A stretch of 64,000 nucleotides of DNA from Rhodovulum adriaticum (GCF_004345735.1 NZ_SLXL01000004.1:173037-237036), one strand, 5' to 3'. Counted from the stretch's first letter, positions 1 through 10,391 are shown. Notes: generated by a model from the sequence alone, not told the origin. Program-made: numbers and translations.

Positions 1-347
1 TAATCGCGCAGCGCAGGCATGTGAGAGCCCATCAGCACCAGATCGGCGCCGATCTCTTGCCGGGCCTCATGCAGGACATGGTCCAGGTCGATCGCGGGAT
101 CGTGGCTGATCATCGCCTTCGATCGCGCGTCATGGCCGTATTTCGCCGCCTCGCCGCTTGCGAAATCGGCCAGCTTGGCGGTGAATTCCTCGGGGCTATG
201 GGCCACCGGGCCGGGCTGCGGGGTCGTGACCCCGACATAGGTGACGGGCACCCCGTAATGGCGCGCCAGATCGCCGGTCACCTCCAGCGCCCGCTTCAAC
301 CGGTCGAGATGGGCAAGATCGACCGGGGCAAGGATATGGTTGAACAC
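1..347 (-). CDS. Universal stress protein family (UspA-like), 3' end outside window
   Basis: The minus strand from a GTG at 347 reads VFNHILAPVDLAHLDRLK and continues open to the window edge. The N-terminal strand with an Asp in LAPVDL and the later LVLMGSH stretch are typical of UspA-fold proteins, where the second motif belongs to the nucleotide-binding part. A ribosome site AGGGGAG lies about six bases before the GTG. About 115 residues are visible and the family is usually near 140-150, so only the C-terminus is missing. It lies downstream of acuI on the same strand with a 228-bp gap, so it probably has its own promoter. UspA proteins are cytoplasmic stress proteins with no defined reaction; the specific role here is unknown. 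Confidence 0.8.
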   Translation of the reverse strand, partial: MFNHILAPVDLAHLDRLKRALEVTGDLARHYGVPVTYVGVTTPQPGPVAHSPEEFTAKLADFASGEAAKYGHDARSKAMISHDPAIDLDHVLHEARQEIGADLVLMGSHMPALRD

Positions 348-575
348 GTCGCACTCCCCTGTTCTGGCACCCGGACCAAAGGGGCGACCGCAGCCGCCCG
401 GGACCGGGCGCGCGTGGTTGCTCGTGGGGAAATATCTCAGTTTCGCGCGTGTTTCCCCGGCAACAGCCTAGCCGGGAACGCGCAGTGGAACAACCGTCGC
501 CCCGGCACGGCCCTGTTTGGCCTGTGCCGGGGCCGAGGGGTAGGCCAGGGGCGCTTGCCCACACCCCCTGCCCGG

Positions 576-1568
576 TCAGGCGTTGACGTCCACCACGACC
601 CGCCCCTTGACCTGCCCCTTCAGGATGTCCGCACCCAGGCCCGGCAGGTCGGACAGGCGCGCGGGCTGGACCATCGCCTCCAGCTTGTCCATCGGCAGGT
701 CGCTGGCGATCCGGTCCCACGCGCGGACGCGGTCGGCATAGGGGCGCATCACGCTGTCGATGCCCAGCAGGTTGACGCCGCGCAGGATGAAGGGGGTGAT
801 CAGCGCCCCCTCGATCGCGGCGCCGCCTGCCAGGCCCACCGCCGCAACCGAACTGCCGTATTTCATCTGTTTTAGAACACGGCCCAACATCGCCCCGGCC
901 ACCGCATCCACGCAGCCCGCCCAGCGTTCGCTTTCCAGGGGCTTGCGGGTCACCTCGGTCAGCTCTTCGCGCGGGACGATCTCGGTGGCGCCGAGATCAC
1001 GCAGGTAATCCTCCGTTTCCGGGCGCCCGGTCACCGCGGCAACCTGATAGCCCAGATGCGCCAGGATCGCGGTGGCGACCGACCCCACACCGCCCGCGGC
1101 ACCGGTGACCAGCACCGGCCCGTGTCCCGGTTCCAGCCAGTGATCCTCCAGCGCCATCACCGACAGCATGGCGGTCAACCCTGCCGTGCCCACGGCCATG
1201 GCCTGCCGCGTGCTCAGCCCCTCGGGCAGCGGCACCAGCCAGTCGCCCTTGACGCGGGCCTTTTGCGAATAGCCGCCCCAGTGGGCCTCTCCCACGCGCC
1301 AGCCGGTCAGCACCACGCGATCACCCGGCTTGTAGCGGTCGTCGCGGCTGTCCTGAACCGTGCCGGCGAAATCGATCCCCGGCACATGCGGATAGGCCCG
1401 CACCAGTCCGCCGCCCGGCCCGATGCACAGACCGTCCTTGTAATTCAGCGTGGAATACTCCACCGCGACCGTGACCTCGGCATCGGGCAGGCGATCCTCG
1501 TGCAAATCCTGCACTGCGGCCGCCGTCTTGCCCTCTGCATCCTTCTCCACCACCAGCGCCTTGAACAT
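576..1568 (-). CDS. acuI: Acrylyl-CoA reductase (NADPH), AcuI type
   Basis: This 330-residue medium-chain dehydrogenase/reductase begins MFKALVVEKDAEGK, the start typical of AcuI/YhdH proteins. The nucleotide-binding motif GAAGGVGSVA lies near residue 150, and no structural zinc-binding Cys cluster is seen, as expected for this quinone-oxidoreductase-like branch. The ATG at 1568 follows GGGAGAGAGA; an upstream in-frame ATG at 1634 is unlikely because it adds 22 residues that the family lacks. AcuI reduces acrylyl-CoA to propionyl-CoA with NADPH and in Rhodobacterales detoxifies acrylate formed from DMSP. No DMSP lyase gene is in the window, so the physiological source of the substrate is inference. 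Confidence 0.87.
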   Translation of the reverse strand: MFKALVVEKDAEGKTAAAVQDLHEDRLPDAEVTVAVEYSTLNYKDGLCIGPGGGLVRAYPHVPGIDFAGTVQDSRDDRYKPGDRVVLTGWRVGEAHWGGYSQKARVKGDWLVPLPEGLSTRQAMAVGTAGLTAMLSVMALEDHWLEPGHGPVLVTGAAGGVGSVATAILAHLGYQVAAVTGRPETEDYLRDLGATEIVPREELTEVTRKPLESERWAGCVDAVAGAMLGRVLKQMKYGSSVAAVGLAGGAAIEGALITPFILRGVNLLGIDSVMRPYADRVRAWDRIASDLPMDKLEAMVQPARLSDLPGLGADILKGQVKGRVVVDVNA

Positions 1569-1653
1569 TCTCTCTCTCCCTGTCGGGGGCCCTTTCCGGC
1601 CCGCTCTCCTCCGACCGAGTCTTGGCAGAGACAATCAGCGATGGCGAGTCCCC

Positions 1654-2202
1654 TCAGCCGGGCGGCCGCCCGGCGGGCAGATCGTCGTCTGCCGCGGCAA
1701 AGAACTGGGCCTCGGTCATGACGCGCGACAGGCGGTCCGCCTGGAAATCGATGTGAACGATGCGCCGGGTGCGGTTGTCATCGCCGACCCGGCGAAACAG
1801 GAAGGACCGATCGGTGAAATGGCCCGGCACCATCAGCCAGCGCACCATGCTGGCGGCAAGACCGCGATAAGGGGCCACCATTTCGACGATCCACAGCCTG
1901 TCGCCCCCGTGCCAGTCCTCGGGGCGCAGAACCTCGCCCGTGATCAGGCGCCGCTCGGCCTCGGGCGTCATCCAGGCCCAGGTGATCATGCCCCTGGGCA
2001 CATCGTCAAAGCGGAAGATGCGGAACTGACCCAGGGTCAGGGGCGGTTCCAGAAAGGTCCGCAGGCCCGCCACCGGCAACGCCGCATGGCGGCTGCTGCG
2101 GAACGTCAGGAACAGCATGTCGCCATAGGCGCGCAACAGGTTGGGCGACGGCTGTTCGAGCCGGGGCAGCGGCGTGCCGGTGCTGTCGGTCAGCCCACTC
2201 AT
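1654..2202 (-). CDS. Toxin-activating lysine-acyltransferase, HlyC/RtxC family
   Basis: The 182-residue product has the HlyC-family layout: YGDMLFLTFRSSRHAALPV near residues 26-44, then GQFRIFRFDDVPRGMITWAW at 59-78 and WHGGDRLWIVEMVAPY at 98-113. His39 aligns with the catalytic His of HlyC, and the acidic residues around 102 occupy the place of the second catalytic residue. Family members transfer a fatty acyl group from acyl-ACP to internal lysines of RTX proteins before type I secretion. The start ATG overlaps the stop of the upstream Hint-domain gene (ATGA), so the two are translationally coupled and the Hint protein is the obvious candidate partner. No classical RTX toxin gene and no type I secretion genes lie beside it. 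Confidence 0.85.
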   Translation of the reverse strand: MSGLTDSTGTPLPRLEQPSPNLLRAYGDMLFLTFRSSRHAALPVAGLRTFLEPPLTLGQFRIFRFDDVPRGMITWAWMTPEAERRLITGEVLRPEDWHGGDRLWIVEMVAPYRGLAASMVRWLMVPGHFTDRSFLFRRVGDDNRTRRIVHIDFQADRLSRVMTEAQFFAAADDDLPAGRPPG

Positions 2203-3182
2203 GACGCGCGGTTCAGATCGGCGAAGAAGCTGCAGTCCAGCAACTGCCCTTCCCAGGGTTTCAGGCTGGGGCGCACCGCGTCGAAGGCGGCCGTTCCCAA
2301 GGCCAGTTCAGGGAACAGCCGGATCAGCTCATCACGGGTGGCACAGTCGAATTCCCGCATCGCGTAGGGGCCGGGGTGGAAACTCTCGGTCGGCGCACCC
2401 TCGGTAAAGATCAGCTCATGCCGGTCGAAAAGAAGGTGGAAATACTCGACCTCGCTTGCCGTGGTCTCCACAAGGATATCGCGGTCGTTGAGCAGGCTCT
2501 TGGCCGGCACCAGAACCTCGGGCTCGCCGAACAGCAATTCGGCCCGCCAGTCGCGCAACCAGACCCGGTGCTGCGGCGAGACCAGCAGATCGCGCCGGGG
2601 CAGACCATCGCCAAGCGTCCCTGCCCCGATGCGGATAGGGCGCAGGTCCGGGGCCTCTTGCAACTCGGCCGGGCCAAGGCGGCGCCGTCCGATCCAGCGG
2701 ATCGGTACGGCGGGGCCGTCCAGGGTGCACACCCGGCCGCCCAACTCCAGGGCCTCGACCGGAACGGGGCCCGCCTCGGTCTCGACCAGCGTGCCGCGCG
2801 CAACGCAAATAAGGATGTTGATGACAACCTGATCGTCATCGTCATCGTAGCCGTCATAACCGACAACGGTGAAGCTGACGGTCTGGTTGCTGCCCGTCGC
2901 CAGGACCGCCGCCCGGTCGACCGTAAAGGTGAATTCGCCGGTCTCGGCATCCCAGGACAAGGTGCCGAAATCCGGCTGGTTCAGCGCGGAAAAGCTGTAG
3001 CCGTCCGCAGCCTCGCCCCGGTCGTCGCTGGGATCGTCGTATCGGACAACGTTGAAATCGCCGCTGACCGTCGTCGCGCCCGGATCGGCCAGGTCGAGCG
3101 TGAAGGTCCACGTCCCGACATCCTCGACGCCGCTGCCGACTGCACCAGTGACCTCACTGATGTTGTAGGTGCTAATACCCAT
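2199..3182 (-). CDS. Secreted-type Hint-domain protein (Hint_2), without RTX repeats
   Basis: The 327-residue protein has an N-terminal beta-rich region of about 120 residues, with acidic stretches resembling VCBS/cadherin-like domains. A Hint domain follows from Cys126 (CVARGTLVETEAG). The self-processing signature continues with SPQHRV around residues 202-207, where His205 is the likely block-B-type histidine. No signal peptide is seen; such proteins in Rhodobacterales usually leave by type I secretion. The start at 3182 (MGISTYN) is chosen because the upstream extension is Arg-rich and overlaps the ssrA promoter region, although the ribosome site before 3182 is weak. It is followed by the HlyC-family gene with a 4-bp overlap. 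A larger relative with RTX repeats lies at 31916-34552. Confidence 0.8.
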   Translation of the reverse strand: MGISTYNISEVTGAVGSGVEDVGTWTFTLDLADPGATTVSGDFNVVRYDDPSDDRGEAADGYSFSALNQPDFGTLSWDAETGEFTFTVDRAAVLATGSNQTVSFTVVGYDGYDDDDDQVVINILICVARGTLVETEAGPVPVEALELGGRVCTLDGPAVPIRWIGRRRLGPAELQEAPDLRPIRIGAGTLGDGLPRRDLLVSPQHRVWLRDWRAELLFGEPEVLVPAKSLLNDRDILVETTASEVEYFHLLFDRHELIFTEGAPTESFHPGPYAMREFDCATRDELIRLFPELALGTAAFDAVRPSLKPWEGQLLDCSFFADLNRAS

Positions 3183-3295
3183 GATGTACCTGCTCGATGC
3201 GCCTCTTGCGGACGCGTTGCTGACAAGATCATACCGATTTGACGGTGATCGGTCCAGCATCCGCTGACCGCCGCCGCCACGCGCCCTGATCGGGC

Positions 3296-3324
3296 TTGAA
3301 CCCCGGCGCGACAATGCCTACCTT
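3296..3324 (+). promoter_or_regulatory. Probable sigma-70-type promoter of ssrA
   Basis: TTGAAC at 3296-3301 and TACCTT at 3319-3324 are separated by 17 bp. Transcription would start near 3330, which agrees with the expected 5' end of the acceptor piece of the permuted tmRNA. This is a consensus match only. Confidence 0.55.
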
Positions 3325-3328
3325 TGGA

Positions 3329-3655
3329 ATGCCCCTCGGGGCTATGGCGATAAACGCGCCCGTAATAAGCGGATCGGACCCGGGGGCGGTACCCGGCGGC
3401 TCCACCAAGCTCCCTCATTGGCGGGATCATGGGGCCGAAACAGGATCGACGGACGTCTAAAGGGGTTAGCCTTCGCCCGGTGAGCGACCACCGTTATCGG
3501 TGCAAGCATGATAGTTGCCAATGACAACCGTGCTCCGGTGGCCGTTGCTGCGTAATGCGGTAACCAAACCGAAAACTTGAAGTCCTGTTCCTCTAGCAAG
3601 GGCAGGCGGGGTTCGCAGGTACCTGGCAACAGAAACCTGCACTTTCCCCTTTACC
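3329..3655 (+). ncRNA. ssrA: Transfer-messenger RNA, two-piece (circularly permuted) alphaproteobacterial type
   Basis: The acceptor piece comes first. It has a T-arm CCGGG-GGCGGTA-CCCGG and ends CGGCTCCACCA at 3407. A short spacer follows, and the coding piece starts at 3431 with GGGGCCGAAACAGGATCGACGG, split here only by description. The first seven bases, GGGGCCG, pair with CGGCTCC of the acceptor end, and pair 3 is the G-U wobble that marks an alanine tRNA end. The tag frame 3517-3555 reads GCC AAT GAC AAC CGT GCT CCG GTG GCC GTT GCT GCG TAA, giving ANDNRAPVAVAA. Hairpins after the tag (arms GCAGGT and ACCTGC) fit the downstream pseudoknot region. The exact outer ends are estimates. tmRNA rescues stalled ribosomes and marks the unfinished peptides for ClpXP. 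Confidence 0.93.
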
Positions 3656-3709
3656 GAACGTGAACGGTTTTCCGTGACAACGATCCTGCAAACAGGATTG
3701 GGGTCCAGG

Positions 3710-4135
3710 ATGAACCGTACACAACAACTGGAGGACTGGTATCGCCGGGTCTACCTGCAAGGGGAGCTGGACGCCGTCGAAACGCTGTTCACCGACAGCA
3801 CGCGGGCACAGGGGCTGATGGCCGACGCCCAGGTCGGCCCCAAGGATATCCGCGTCTTTGTCATGGCGCTGATGCATCTGGTCGCTGCCCCCCACTTCCG
3901 GATCGTCAAGACGGTGGAGGCCGGCGACTGGCTGGCCGCGTTGATCGAGACCGAGGCGATCCGCGCCGATACCGGCCAGCCGATCCGCGTCACCGGCCAG
4001 CTGATGGCCCGGTTCCAGGATGGCCGGATCGCCGAGGCCTACAACAATTTCGATTTCCTCACCTTTTTCGAGCAGATGGGCCTGCTGCCAGAGCAATCCC
4101 TCGCCCTCGGCATGACGGGACAGAAGATTGCCTGA
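3710..4135 (+). CDS. SnoaL-like / NTF2-fold protein of unknown substrate
   Basis: The product is 141 residues, the usual size of a single NTF2-fold domain. It has the N-terminal helix QLEDWYRRVYLQGELDAVETLF and the C-terminal strand RFQDGRIAEAYNNFDFLTFFEQMGLLP, a pattern common to SnoaL-type polyketide cyclase-like proteins. The start at 3710 has GGGG seven bases upstream. A GTG at 3674 is possible but lies immediately after the tmRNA and has no ribosome site. Proteins of this type include isomerases, cyclases and proteins with no known reaction, and nothing nearby indicates a substrate. It stands alone between ssrA and sspB. Confidence 0.65.
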   Translation: MNRTQQLEDWYRRVYLQGELDAVETLFTDSTRAQGLMADAQVGPKDIRVFVMALMHLVAAPHFRIVKTVEAGDWLAALIETEAIRADTGQPIRVTGQLMARFQDGRIAEAYNNFDFLTFFEQMGLLPEQSLALGMTGQKIA

Positions 4136-4263
4136 CCCACGCGCCCGGATCGGTTGGCCCGTTCGGCAATCGGCGGGCGGCGCGGGAATTTGGCTGCCCC
4201 CCCTTCCCCTGATCTCCGAATCCCCTATGCTGTGCCCAAGCTCTATGATGGGGTTCCCACCGC

Positions 4264-4740
4264 ATGTCGCACCAGATCGATTACGGCAAGTTGATGCACG
4301 CTGCCATGCGCAGCCTGATTCGAAAGGTGCTCTCGAACGTGGCCGAAAACGGCCTGCCGGGTGAGCACCATTTCTTCATCACCTTCGACACGACCGATCC
4401 CGATGTCGGCGTCGCCGATTGGCTGCGCGACCGCTACCCCGATGAGATGACTGTCGTCATCCAGCACTGGTTCGAGAATCTCGATGTCGGCGAGGACGGC
4501 TTTTCGGTCACGCTGAATTTCGGCGACAGCCCGGAACCGCTGTACATTCCCTATGACGCGATCCGAACCTTCGTGGACCCCTCTGTCGAATTCGGCCTGC
4601 GTTTCGAAACGCAGGAAGCCGAAGACGAGGACGAAACCGACGATCTGCTGCGGGACGACGCCCCCAACGACACCGCCGCCGAGGATGCGCCGGGCGCCGC
4701 CAAGGCCGAGGTCGTCAGCCTGGACCAGTTCCGCAAATAG
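4264..4740 (+). CDS. sspB: SspB-family ClpXP adaptor (alpha type)
   Basis: The 158-residue protein begins [17 protein letters not shown] and contains the alpha-SspB core with [12 protein letters not shown] and [11 protein letters not shown]. It ends in an acidic disordered tail and a short motif, [11 protein letters not shown], in the position of the ClpX-binding XB peptide of other SspB proteins. SspB tethers ssrA-tagged peptides to ClpX and speeds their degradation. The ssrA gene itself lies only about 600 bp upstream on the same strand, so the tag and its adaptor sit almost side by side. A 128-bp gap separates it from the gene before, with a TATGCT -10-like element near 4226, so independent transcription is likely. 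Confidence 0.87.
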   Translation: MSHQIDYGKLMHAAMRSLIRKVLSNVAENGLPGEHHFFITFDTTDPDVGVADWLRDRYPDEMTVVIQHWFENLDVGEDGFSVTLNFGDSPEPLYIPYDAIRTFVDPSVEFGLRFETQEAEDEDETDDLLRDDAPNDTAAEDAPGAAKAEVVSLDQFRK

Positions 4741-4849
4741 AACCGGACAACCCGGCAGACCACGACGCGCCGCCAAGGCGGGCGCGATTGTCAACGCGCG
4801 ACCGCCCCAGTATAGCTGTCCCGCGCCAAGACAGCAGAGAGGGACACCG

Positions 4850-6243
<1,394 letters not shown>

Positions 6244-6244
<1 letters not shown>

Positions 6245-6426
6245 TGTCCGGCGGCGTGGTCAACCTGCGCCAGGCGCGCAAGGCCAGGGCGCGCGATGCC
6301 AAGCGCGCCGAGGCCGACGCCAACGCCGCCAAACACGGCCGCACGAAACAGCAGCGCGCGCGGGAAGAGGCAGACGCCGCCCGCGCGCGCGCGCATCTGG
6401 ACGGCCACGAGCGCACCCCGGAATGA
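6244..6426 (+). CDS. Small basic/acidic helical protein, DUF4169-like
   Basis: This 60-residue protein, MSGGVVNLRQARKARAR and onward, is almost entirely charged and helical, rich in Arg, Lys, Ala and Glu. The opening VVNLRQARKA and the length match the small DUF4169 proteins common behind fumC in Rhodobacterales. Its start overlaps the fumC stop codon (TGATG), and its end overlaps the next start by four bases, so translation is coupled on both sides. No function is known for the family, and a nucleic-acid contact is only a guess from the charge. Confidence 0.75.
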
Positions 6427-6662
6427 GCGGGCGGCCGGTCAAGCATTCACTGACCCTGCGCGGGCACCGCACCAGCGTTTCCCTTGAGGATGAGTTCTGG
6501 GACGCCTTCCGCGAGATCGCGCGACAGGAGGGCAAACCGCTGAACGCGCTGGCCGCGGAAATCGATGCGGCACGCGGGATGGAAAGCGGTCTGGCCTCTG
6601 CGATCCGCCTTTACGTCCTGCGCCATTACCGCGACCGGGCGAACGGGCCGACGGCCCCCTAG
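6423..6662 (+). CDS. Ribbon-helix-helix domain protein
   Basis: The 79-residue product begins [29 protein letters not shown]. The strand-helix-helix pattern and the phrase [17 protein letters not shown] match the single-domain RHH proteins found throughout alphaproteobacteria, which are probably DNA-binding dimers. It is the third gene of the fumC unit, overlapping the DUF4169-like gene by four bases. Its stop codon shares the bases CTAG with the stop codon of the convergent pgi gene, so no room remains for a terminator between the two units. Confidence 0.78.
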   Translation: MSGRPVKHSLTLRGHRTSVSLEDEFWDAFREIARQEGKPLNALAAEIDAARGMESGLASAIRLYVLRHYRDRANGPTAP

Positions 6663-8275
6663 CCTGCCTGCGCGCTGCGCACGAAGCCCAGCAACTGGGC
6701 GGTAGAGCCGTCGATATCCGCAGCCACACCATCGCCCGACAGCAGGGGTTCGACCGATTTGGCCAGTTCCTTGCCCAGTTCCACACCCCACTGATCGTAG
6801 GAATTGATCCCCAGGATCACGCCTTCGACGAACACGCGATGTTCGTACAGCGCGATGATCTGGCCCAAGATGCGCGGCGTCAGTTGCGGATAGATCAGCG
6901 TGGTGGACGGCCGGTTCCCCGGAAAGACCCGATGGCGGGCCTGCCGTTCCAGCTCCGCGCCGGTGAATCCCGCGTCGGCGGCGATCTCGCGCGCCTCGTC
7001 CAGGGACCGGCCGCGCATCAGCGCCTTGGACTGCGCCAGCGCATTGGCCAGCAAAAGGCGGTGATGATGCGCCAGATCGGGTTCATGCCCCTGCGCGGCA
7101 ACCATGAATTCGCAGGGCACCACCTGCGTCCCCTGGTGGATCAACTGATAGAACGCGTGCTGACCGTTGGTTCCAGGCTCCCCCCAGACGACCGGGCCGG
7201 TGGGGCGCAGGGGCGGCGTGCCGTCCATGGTCACGCCCTTGCCGTTACTCTCCATCTCAAGCTGTTGCAGGTAGGCGGGCAACCGCGCCAGCCGCTGATC
7301 GTAGGGCAGCACCGCACGGGTCGCATGGCCCAGCACCTGCGCGTGCCAGATCCCCACCAGCGCCAGCAGAACGGGCATGTTTTCCGCCGCCGGCGCGGCC
7401 CGGAAATGGGCGTCCATGGCCGCCCCCCCGGCCAGGAAATCGTCGAACCGATCCGGCCCGATGGCAATCATCAGCGACAGCCCGATCGGCCCCCACATCG
7501 AGTATCGTCCGCCGACCCAATCCTCGAACCCGAAGACGCGCCCGGGATCGATGCCAAAATCCGCCGTCTTGTCCAGCGCCGAGGATAACGCCGCGAACTG
7601 ATCGCCCGGGTCTTGCACCCGCTCTGCCATCCAGGCGCGGGCGGTTGCCGCGTTGGTCATGGTCTCGATCGTCGTGAAGGTTTTCGAGGCGACGATGACC
7701 AGCGTGGTTTCCGGGTTCAGCCCCTTCAGCGTGTCCGCGATATGTGCGCCGTCCACGTTGGATACGAAATGCACACGCGGCCCATCATGGTAGGGCGCCA
7801 GCGCCAGTACCGCCATCGCCGGCCCCAGGTCCGAGCCGCCGATCCCGATATTGACGACATCGGTGATCGCCCCCCCCTGCCCCGGATAGGCACCGCTGCG
7901 CACCTCATCGGCAAAGGCGCGCATGCGGGCCAGCGTTTCACGCACTCCCGGCATCACGTCGGCCCCGTCCACCGTGACCGATCCGCCGGGATTGCGCAGC
8001 GCGGTATGCAGCACGGCGCGCCCCTCGGTTTCGTTGATCCTGGCACCGGTGAACATCGCCTCGCGGCACTCGGCCAGCCCTGCGGCCTCAGTCAGGCGGA
8101 TCAGCAGGGCGCGGGTGTCCGCGTCGATATTGGTCTTTGAATAATCGAACAGCATGCCCTCTGCGCGGACAGAAAACGCGGGCGCCCGCGCCGGATCCGC
8201 GAACAGCGCCGCCAGAGGACGGCCTTTGACCGATTGCGCCTGCGCATCGAGCGCGTCCCAAAGATCCTGCATCAT
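6659..8275 (-). CDS. pgi: Glucose-6-phosphate isomerase
   Basis: The 538-residue protein has the phosphoglucose isomerase signatures: [15 protein letters not shown] near residue 145, [18 protein letters not shown] near residue 260, and [20 protein letters not shown] around residue 355, which carries the catalytic glutamate. It interconverts glucose 6-phosphate and fructose 6-phosphate in the cytoplasm. It is the last gene of a zwf-pgl-pgi operon, overlapping pgl by four bases. In Rhodobacterales, which mostly use the Entner-Doudoroff route, the enzyme mainly returns fructose 6-phosphate to the zwf entry point. No edd or eda gene is in the window. Confidence 0.96.
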   Translation of the reverse strand: MMQDLWDALDAQAQSVKGRPLAALFADPARAPAFSVRAEGMLFDYSKTNIDADTRALLIRLTEAAGLAECREAMFTGARINETEGRAVLHTALRNPGGSVTVDGADVMPGVRETLARMRAFADEVRSGAYPGQGGAITDVVNIGIGGSDLGPAMAVLALAPYHDGPRVHFVSNVDGAHIADTLKGLNPETTLVIVASKTFTTIETMTNAATARAWMAERVQDPGDQFAALSSALDKTADFGIDPGRVFGFEDWVGGRYSMWGPIGLSLMIAIGPDRFDDFLAGGAAMDAHFRAAPAAENMPVLLALVGIWHAQVLGHATRAVLPYDQRLARLPAYLQQLEMESNGKGVTMDGTPPLRPTGPVVWGEPGTNGQHAFYQLIHQGTQVVPCEFMVAAQGHEPDLAHHHRLLLANALAQSKALMRGRSLDEAREIAADAGFTGAELERQARHRVFPGNRPSTTLIYPQLTPRILGQIIALYEHRVFVEGVILGINSYDQWGVELGKELAKSVEPLLSGDGVAADIDGSTAQLLGFVRSAQAG

Positions 8276-8940
8276 TCCTCCTCCGTCCAGTGAACCGTCG
8301 CGCCCTTCAGCACCAGCGCGATCGGCGCGCGCTGCGGATCGGCCAATGCCGCGGCCCGCTCCAGCGCGGCCCGCTTGGCCGCACCGGTAATCAGGATATG
8401 CGTGGAAAGCGCTGCCCGCAGCACCGGCGCGGTCAGGGTAATCCGCGGCTCGGGCTGATCCGGCGGCGTGATCTGCATTACCGGGGGCGCATCGGGGGCA
8501 AGCGCGGACTCCAGCTCTGGCGCGCCCGGAAACAGCGAGGCGGTGTGCATGTCCTCGCCCATCCCCAGCACCAGCACGTTCAGCGGCAGCGCACGGGCCA
8601 CCCGGTCGGCCAACCCCGCCATGCCGTCGGCACCGGGCCGCAGCCCCACGAACCGCGCCTGCGCGGCGGCCCCGGTCAACAGCCGCGCGCGCAACATCCC
8701 CTCGTTCGAGCGGGGATGGTCAGGCCCGACCAGCCGTTCGTCCGTAGGCAGGATGCGCACGCGGTCCCAATCCAGCGAGGTGCCGCACAGATCGTCATAA
8801 AGCGGCCCCGGCGTGCGCCCGCCGGGCAGCGCGACGCTGACGCGGTCCTCATGGGTCAGGGCGGCGTTGATCTCTCCGGCCAGAGTATTGGCCAGGTCGA
8901 TCATCATCATTTCAGTATCGGCGTATTCGATCAGCTTCAC
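8272..8940 (-). CDS. pgl: 6-phosphogluconolactonase
   Basis: The 222-residue protein begins [21 protein letters not shown] and has the lactonase motifs [38 protein letters not shown] and [18 protein letters not shown], which together form the sugar-phosphate pocket of the Pgl (DevB) family. It hydrolyses 6-phosphogluconolactone to 6-phosphogluconate, the step after zwf. The ATGA overlaps at both ends (with zwf and pgi) show translational coupling. The length is normal for the family and no residue of the visible motifs is missing. Confidence 0.95.
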   Translation of the reverse strand: MKLIEYADTEMMMIDLANTLAGEINAALTHEDRVSVALPGGRTPGPLYDDLCGTSLDWDRVRILPTDERLVGPDHPRSNEGMLRARLLTGAAAQARFVGLRPGADGMAGLADRVARALPLNVLVLGMGEDMHTASLFPGAPELESALAPDAPPVMQITPPDQPEPRITLTAPVLRAALSTHILITGAAKRAALERAAALADPQRAPIALVLKGATVHWTEEE

Positions 8941-10391
8941 GGTTTCACCTCCCGCCAGCGCCGCCCATCGCGATGCATCAGCATCAGCGCATCCTCTGGC
9001 CCCGAACTGCCCGGGTCATAGGATTGCGGCACTTCTTCGCGCGACTCCCACGCGGCGATGATCGGGTCGGTCCAGGCCCAAGCTGCCTCGACCTCGTCGC
9101 CGCGCATGAACAGCGTCTGGTTCCCCCTTATCACATCCATGATGAGCCGTTCATAAGCGTCCGCGATGTCGCGGTCAGATGTTCCCAGGGCCTCGGCAAA
9201 GGACATGTCCAGCGGCACCTCGACCAGGCGCATGCCGCCCGGTCCCGGCTCCTTGATCGTGACCTTCAGCTTGATGCCCTCGTTCGGTTGCAGGCGGATC
9301 GCCAGCACGTTGGATTTCTGCCCCTCCTGGGCACCGAAGATGGAGTGCGGCGGATCCTTGAAGGTGATCGCGATTTCCGAGGTCCGCGCGCGCATCCGCT
9401 TGCCCGTGCGCAGGTAGAAGGGCGTGCCCTTCCACCGCCAGGATGACACATGCGCCTTGAGCGCGATGAAACTTTCGGTGCGGCTGGCGGGGTTCTCGGC
9501 ATCGTCCAGGTAACTGGCATGGCCATTCCCGGCGGCGTATTGCCCGCGCACGATGTCGGCCGGCTGCACCGGGTCCAGCGCGCGGATCACCTTCAGCTTT
9601 TCGTCGCGCACGGCGTCCGGCTCGAACGCGTAGGGCGGTTCCATCGCGATCAGGCACAGCAATTGCATCATGTGGTTCTGCACCATGTCGCGCATCGCGC
9701 CCGACTTGTCGTAATAGCCGCCGCGCCCGGCGACGCCCACGGTTTCGGCCACGGTGATCTGGATGTGATCGACGTATTGCGCGTTCCAAAGCGGCTCAAA
9801 CAGCATGTTGCCGAAGCGGATGGCCATCAGGTTCTGGACCGTTTCCTTGCCCAGGTAATGGTCGATCCGATAAATCTGATGCTCGTCGAAATGGGCCGCC
9901 AGCGTGGCATTCAGGGCGCGGGCGGTTTCCAGATCGTGGCCGAAAGGCTTTTCCACCACGATCCGGCACTCCGCCGTGTTCATGCCATGGACGTGCAGCC
10001 GTTGCGCCAGGTCGCCGAACAGGCTGGGCCCGACCGAGAAGTAATAGGCCTGGACCACGTCCGCGCGCATGCGGGCCGCCAGTTCGGGCCACCCCGCCTC
10101 GCCCCGCACATCGATCGGCACATAGCCCAAACGGCCAAGGAACCGGTCCAGCGCCACCGTGTCGCGCAGATCGGCCGGCAGGGTCTCGTCCAGGACGCTG
10201 CGCACCTCTGCCCGCCAGGTGTCGTCGGTGAACTCCGTCCGCGCCGCGCCGATGATCCGCGCGCCCTCGGCCAGTTGGCCCGCCAGATCGCGGCGGTAAA
10301 GCGCGGGCAGGATCTTGCGCGTGGCCAGATCGCCCGTCGCGCCGAAGATCACCAGGTCAAACGTGTCGACCGGGATGACGCGTGAGACCAT
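8937..10391 (-). CDS. zwf: Glucose-6-phosphate 1-dehydrogenase
   Basis: The 484-residue protein has an N-terminal Rossmann motif GATGDLATRKILPALYRR around residue 15-32 and the active-site signature RIDHYLGKETVQNL near residue 176. It oxidises glucose 6-phosphate to 6-phosphogluconolactone with NADP or NAD and feeds the Entner-Doudoroff and pentose phosphate routes. The ATG at 10391 is preceded by AAAGGGAG at good spacing. It heads the zwf-pgl-pgi operon, whose promoter should lie in the 76 bp between 10392 and the HNH gene end at 10468. Confidence 0.96.
   Translation of the reverse strand: MVSRVIPVDTFDLVIFGATGDLATRKILPALYRRDLAGQLAEGARIIGAARTEFTDDTWRAEVRSVLDETLPADLRDTVALDRFLGRLGYVPIDVRGEAGWPELAARMRADVVQAYYFSVGPSLFGDLAQRLHVHGMNTAECRIVVEKPFGHDLETARALNATLAAHFDEHQIYRIDHYLGKETVQNLMAIRFGNMLFEPLWNAQYVDHIQITVAETVGVAGRGGYYDKSGAMRDMVQNHMMQLLCLIAMEPPYAFEPDAVRDEKLKVIRALDPVQPADIVRGQYAAGNGHASYLDDAENPASRTESFIALKAHVSSWRWKGTPFYLRTGKRMRARTSEIAITFKDPPHSIFGAQEGQKSNVLAIRLQPNEGIKLKVTIKEPGPGGMRLVEVPLDMSFAEALGTSDRDIADAYERLIMDVIRGNQTLFMRGDEVEAAWAWTDPIIAAWESREEVPQSYDPGSSGPEDALMLMHRDGRRWREVKP

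Noticed and set aside
3342..3629. Minus-strand open frames across the tmRNA
   Set aside because: They read the complement of tmRNA stems, have no ribosome site, and the plus strand is clearly ssrA.
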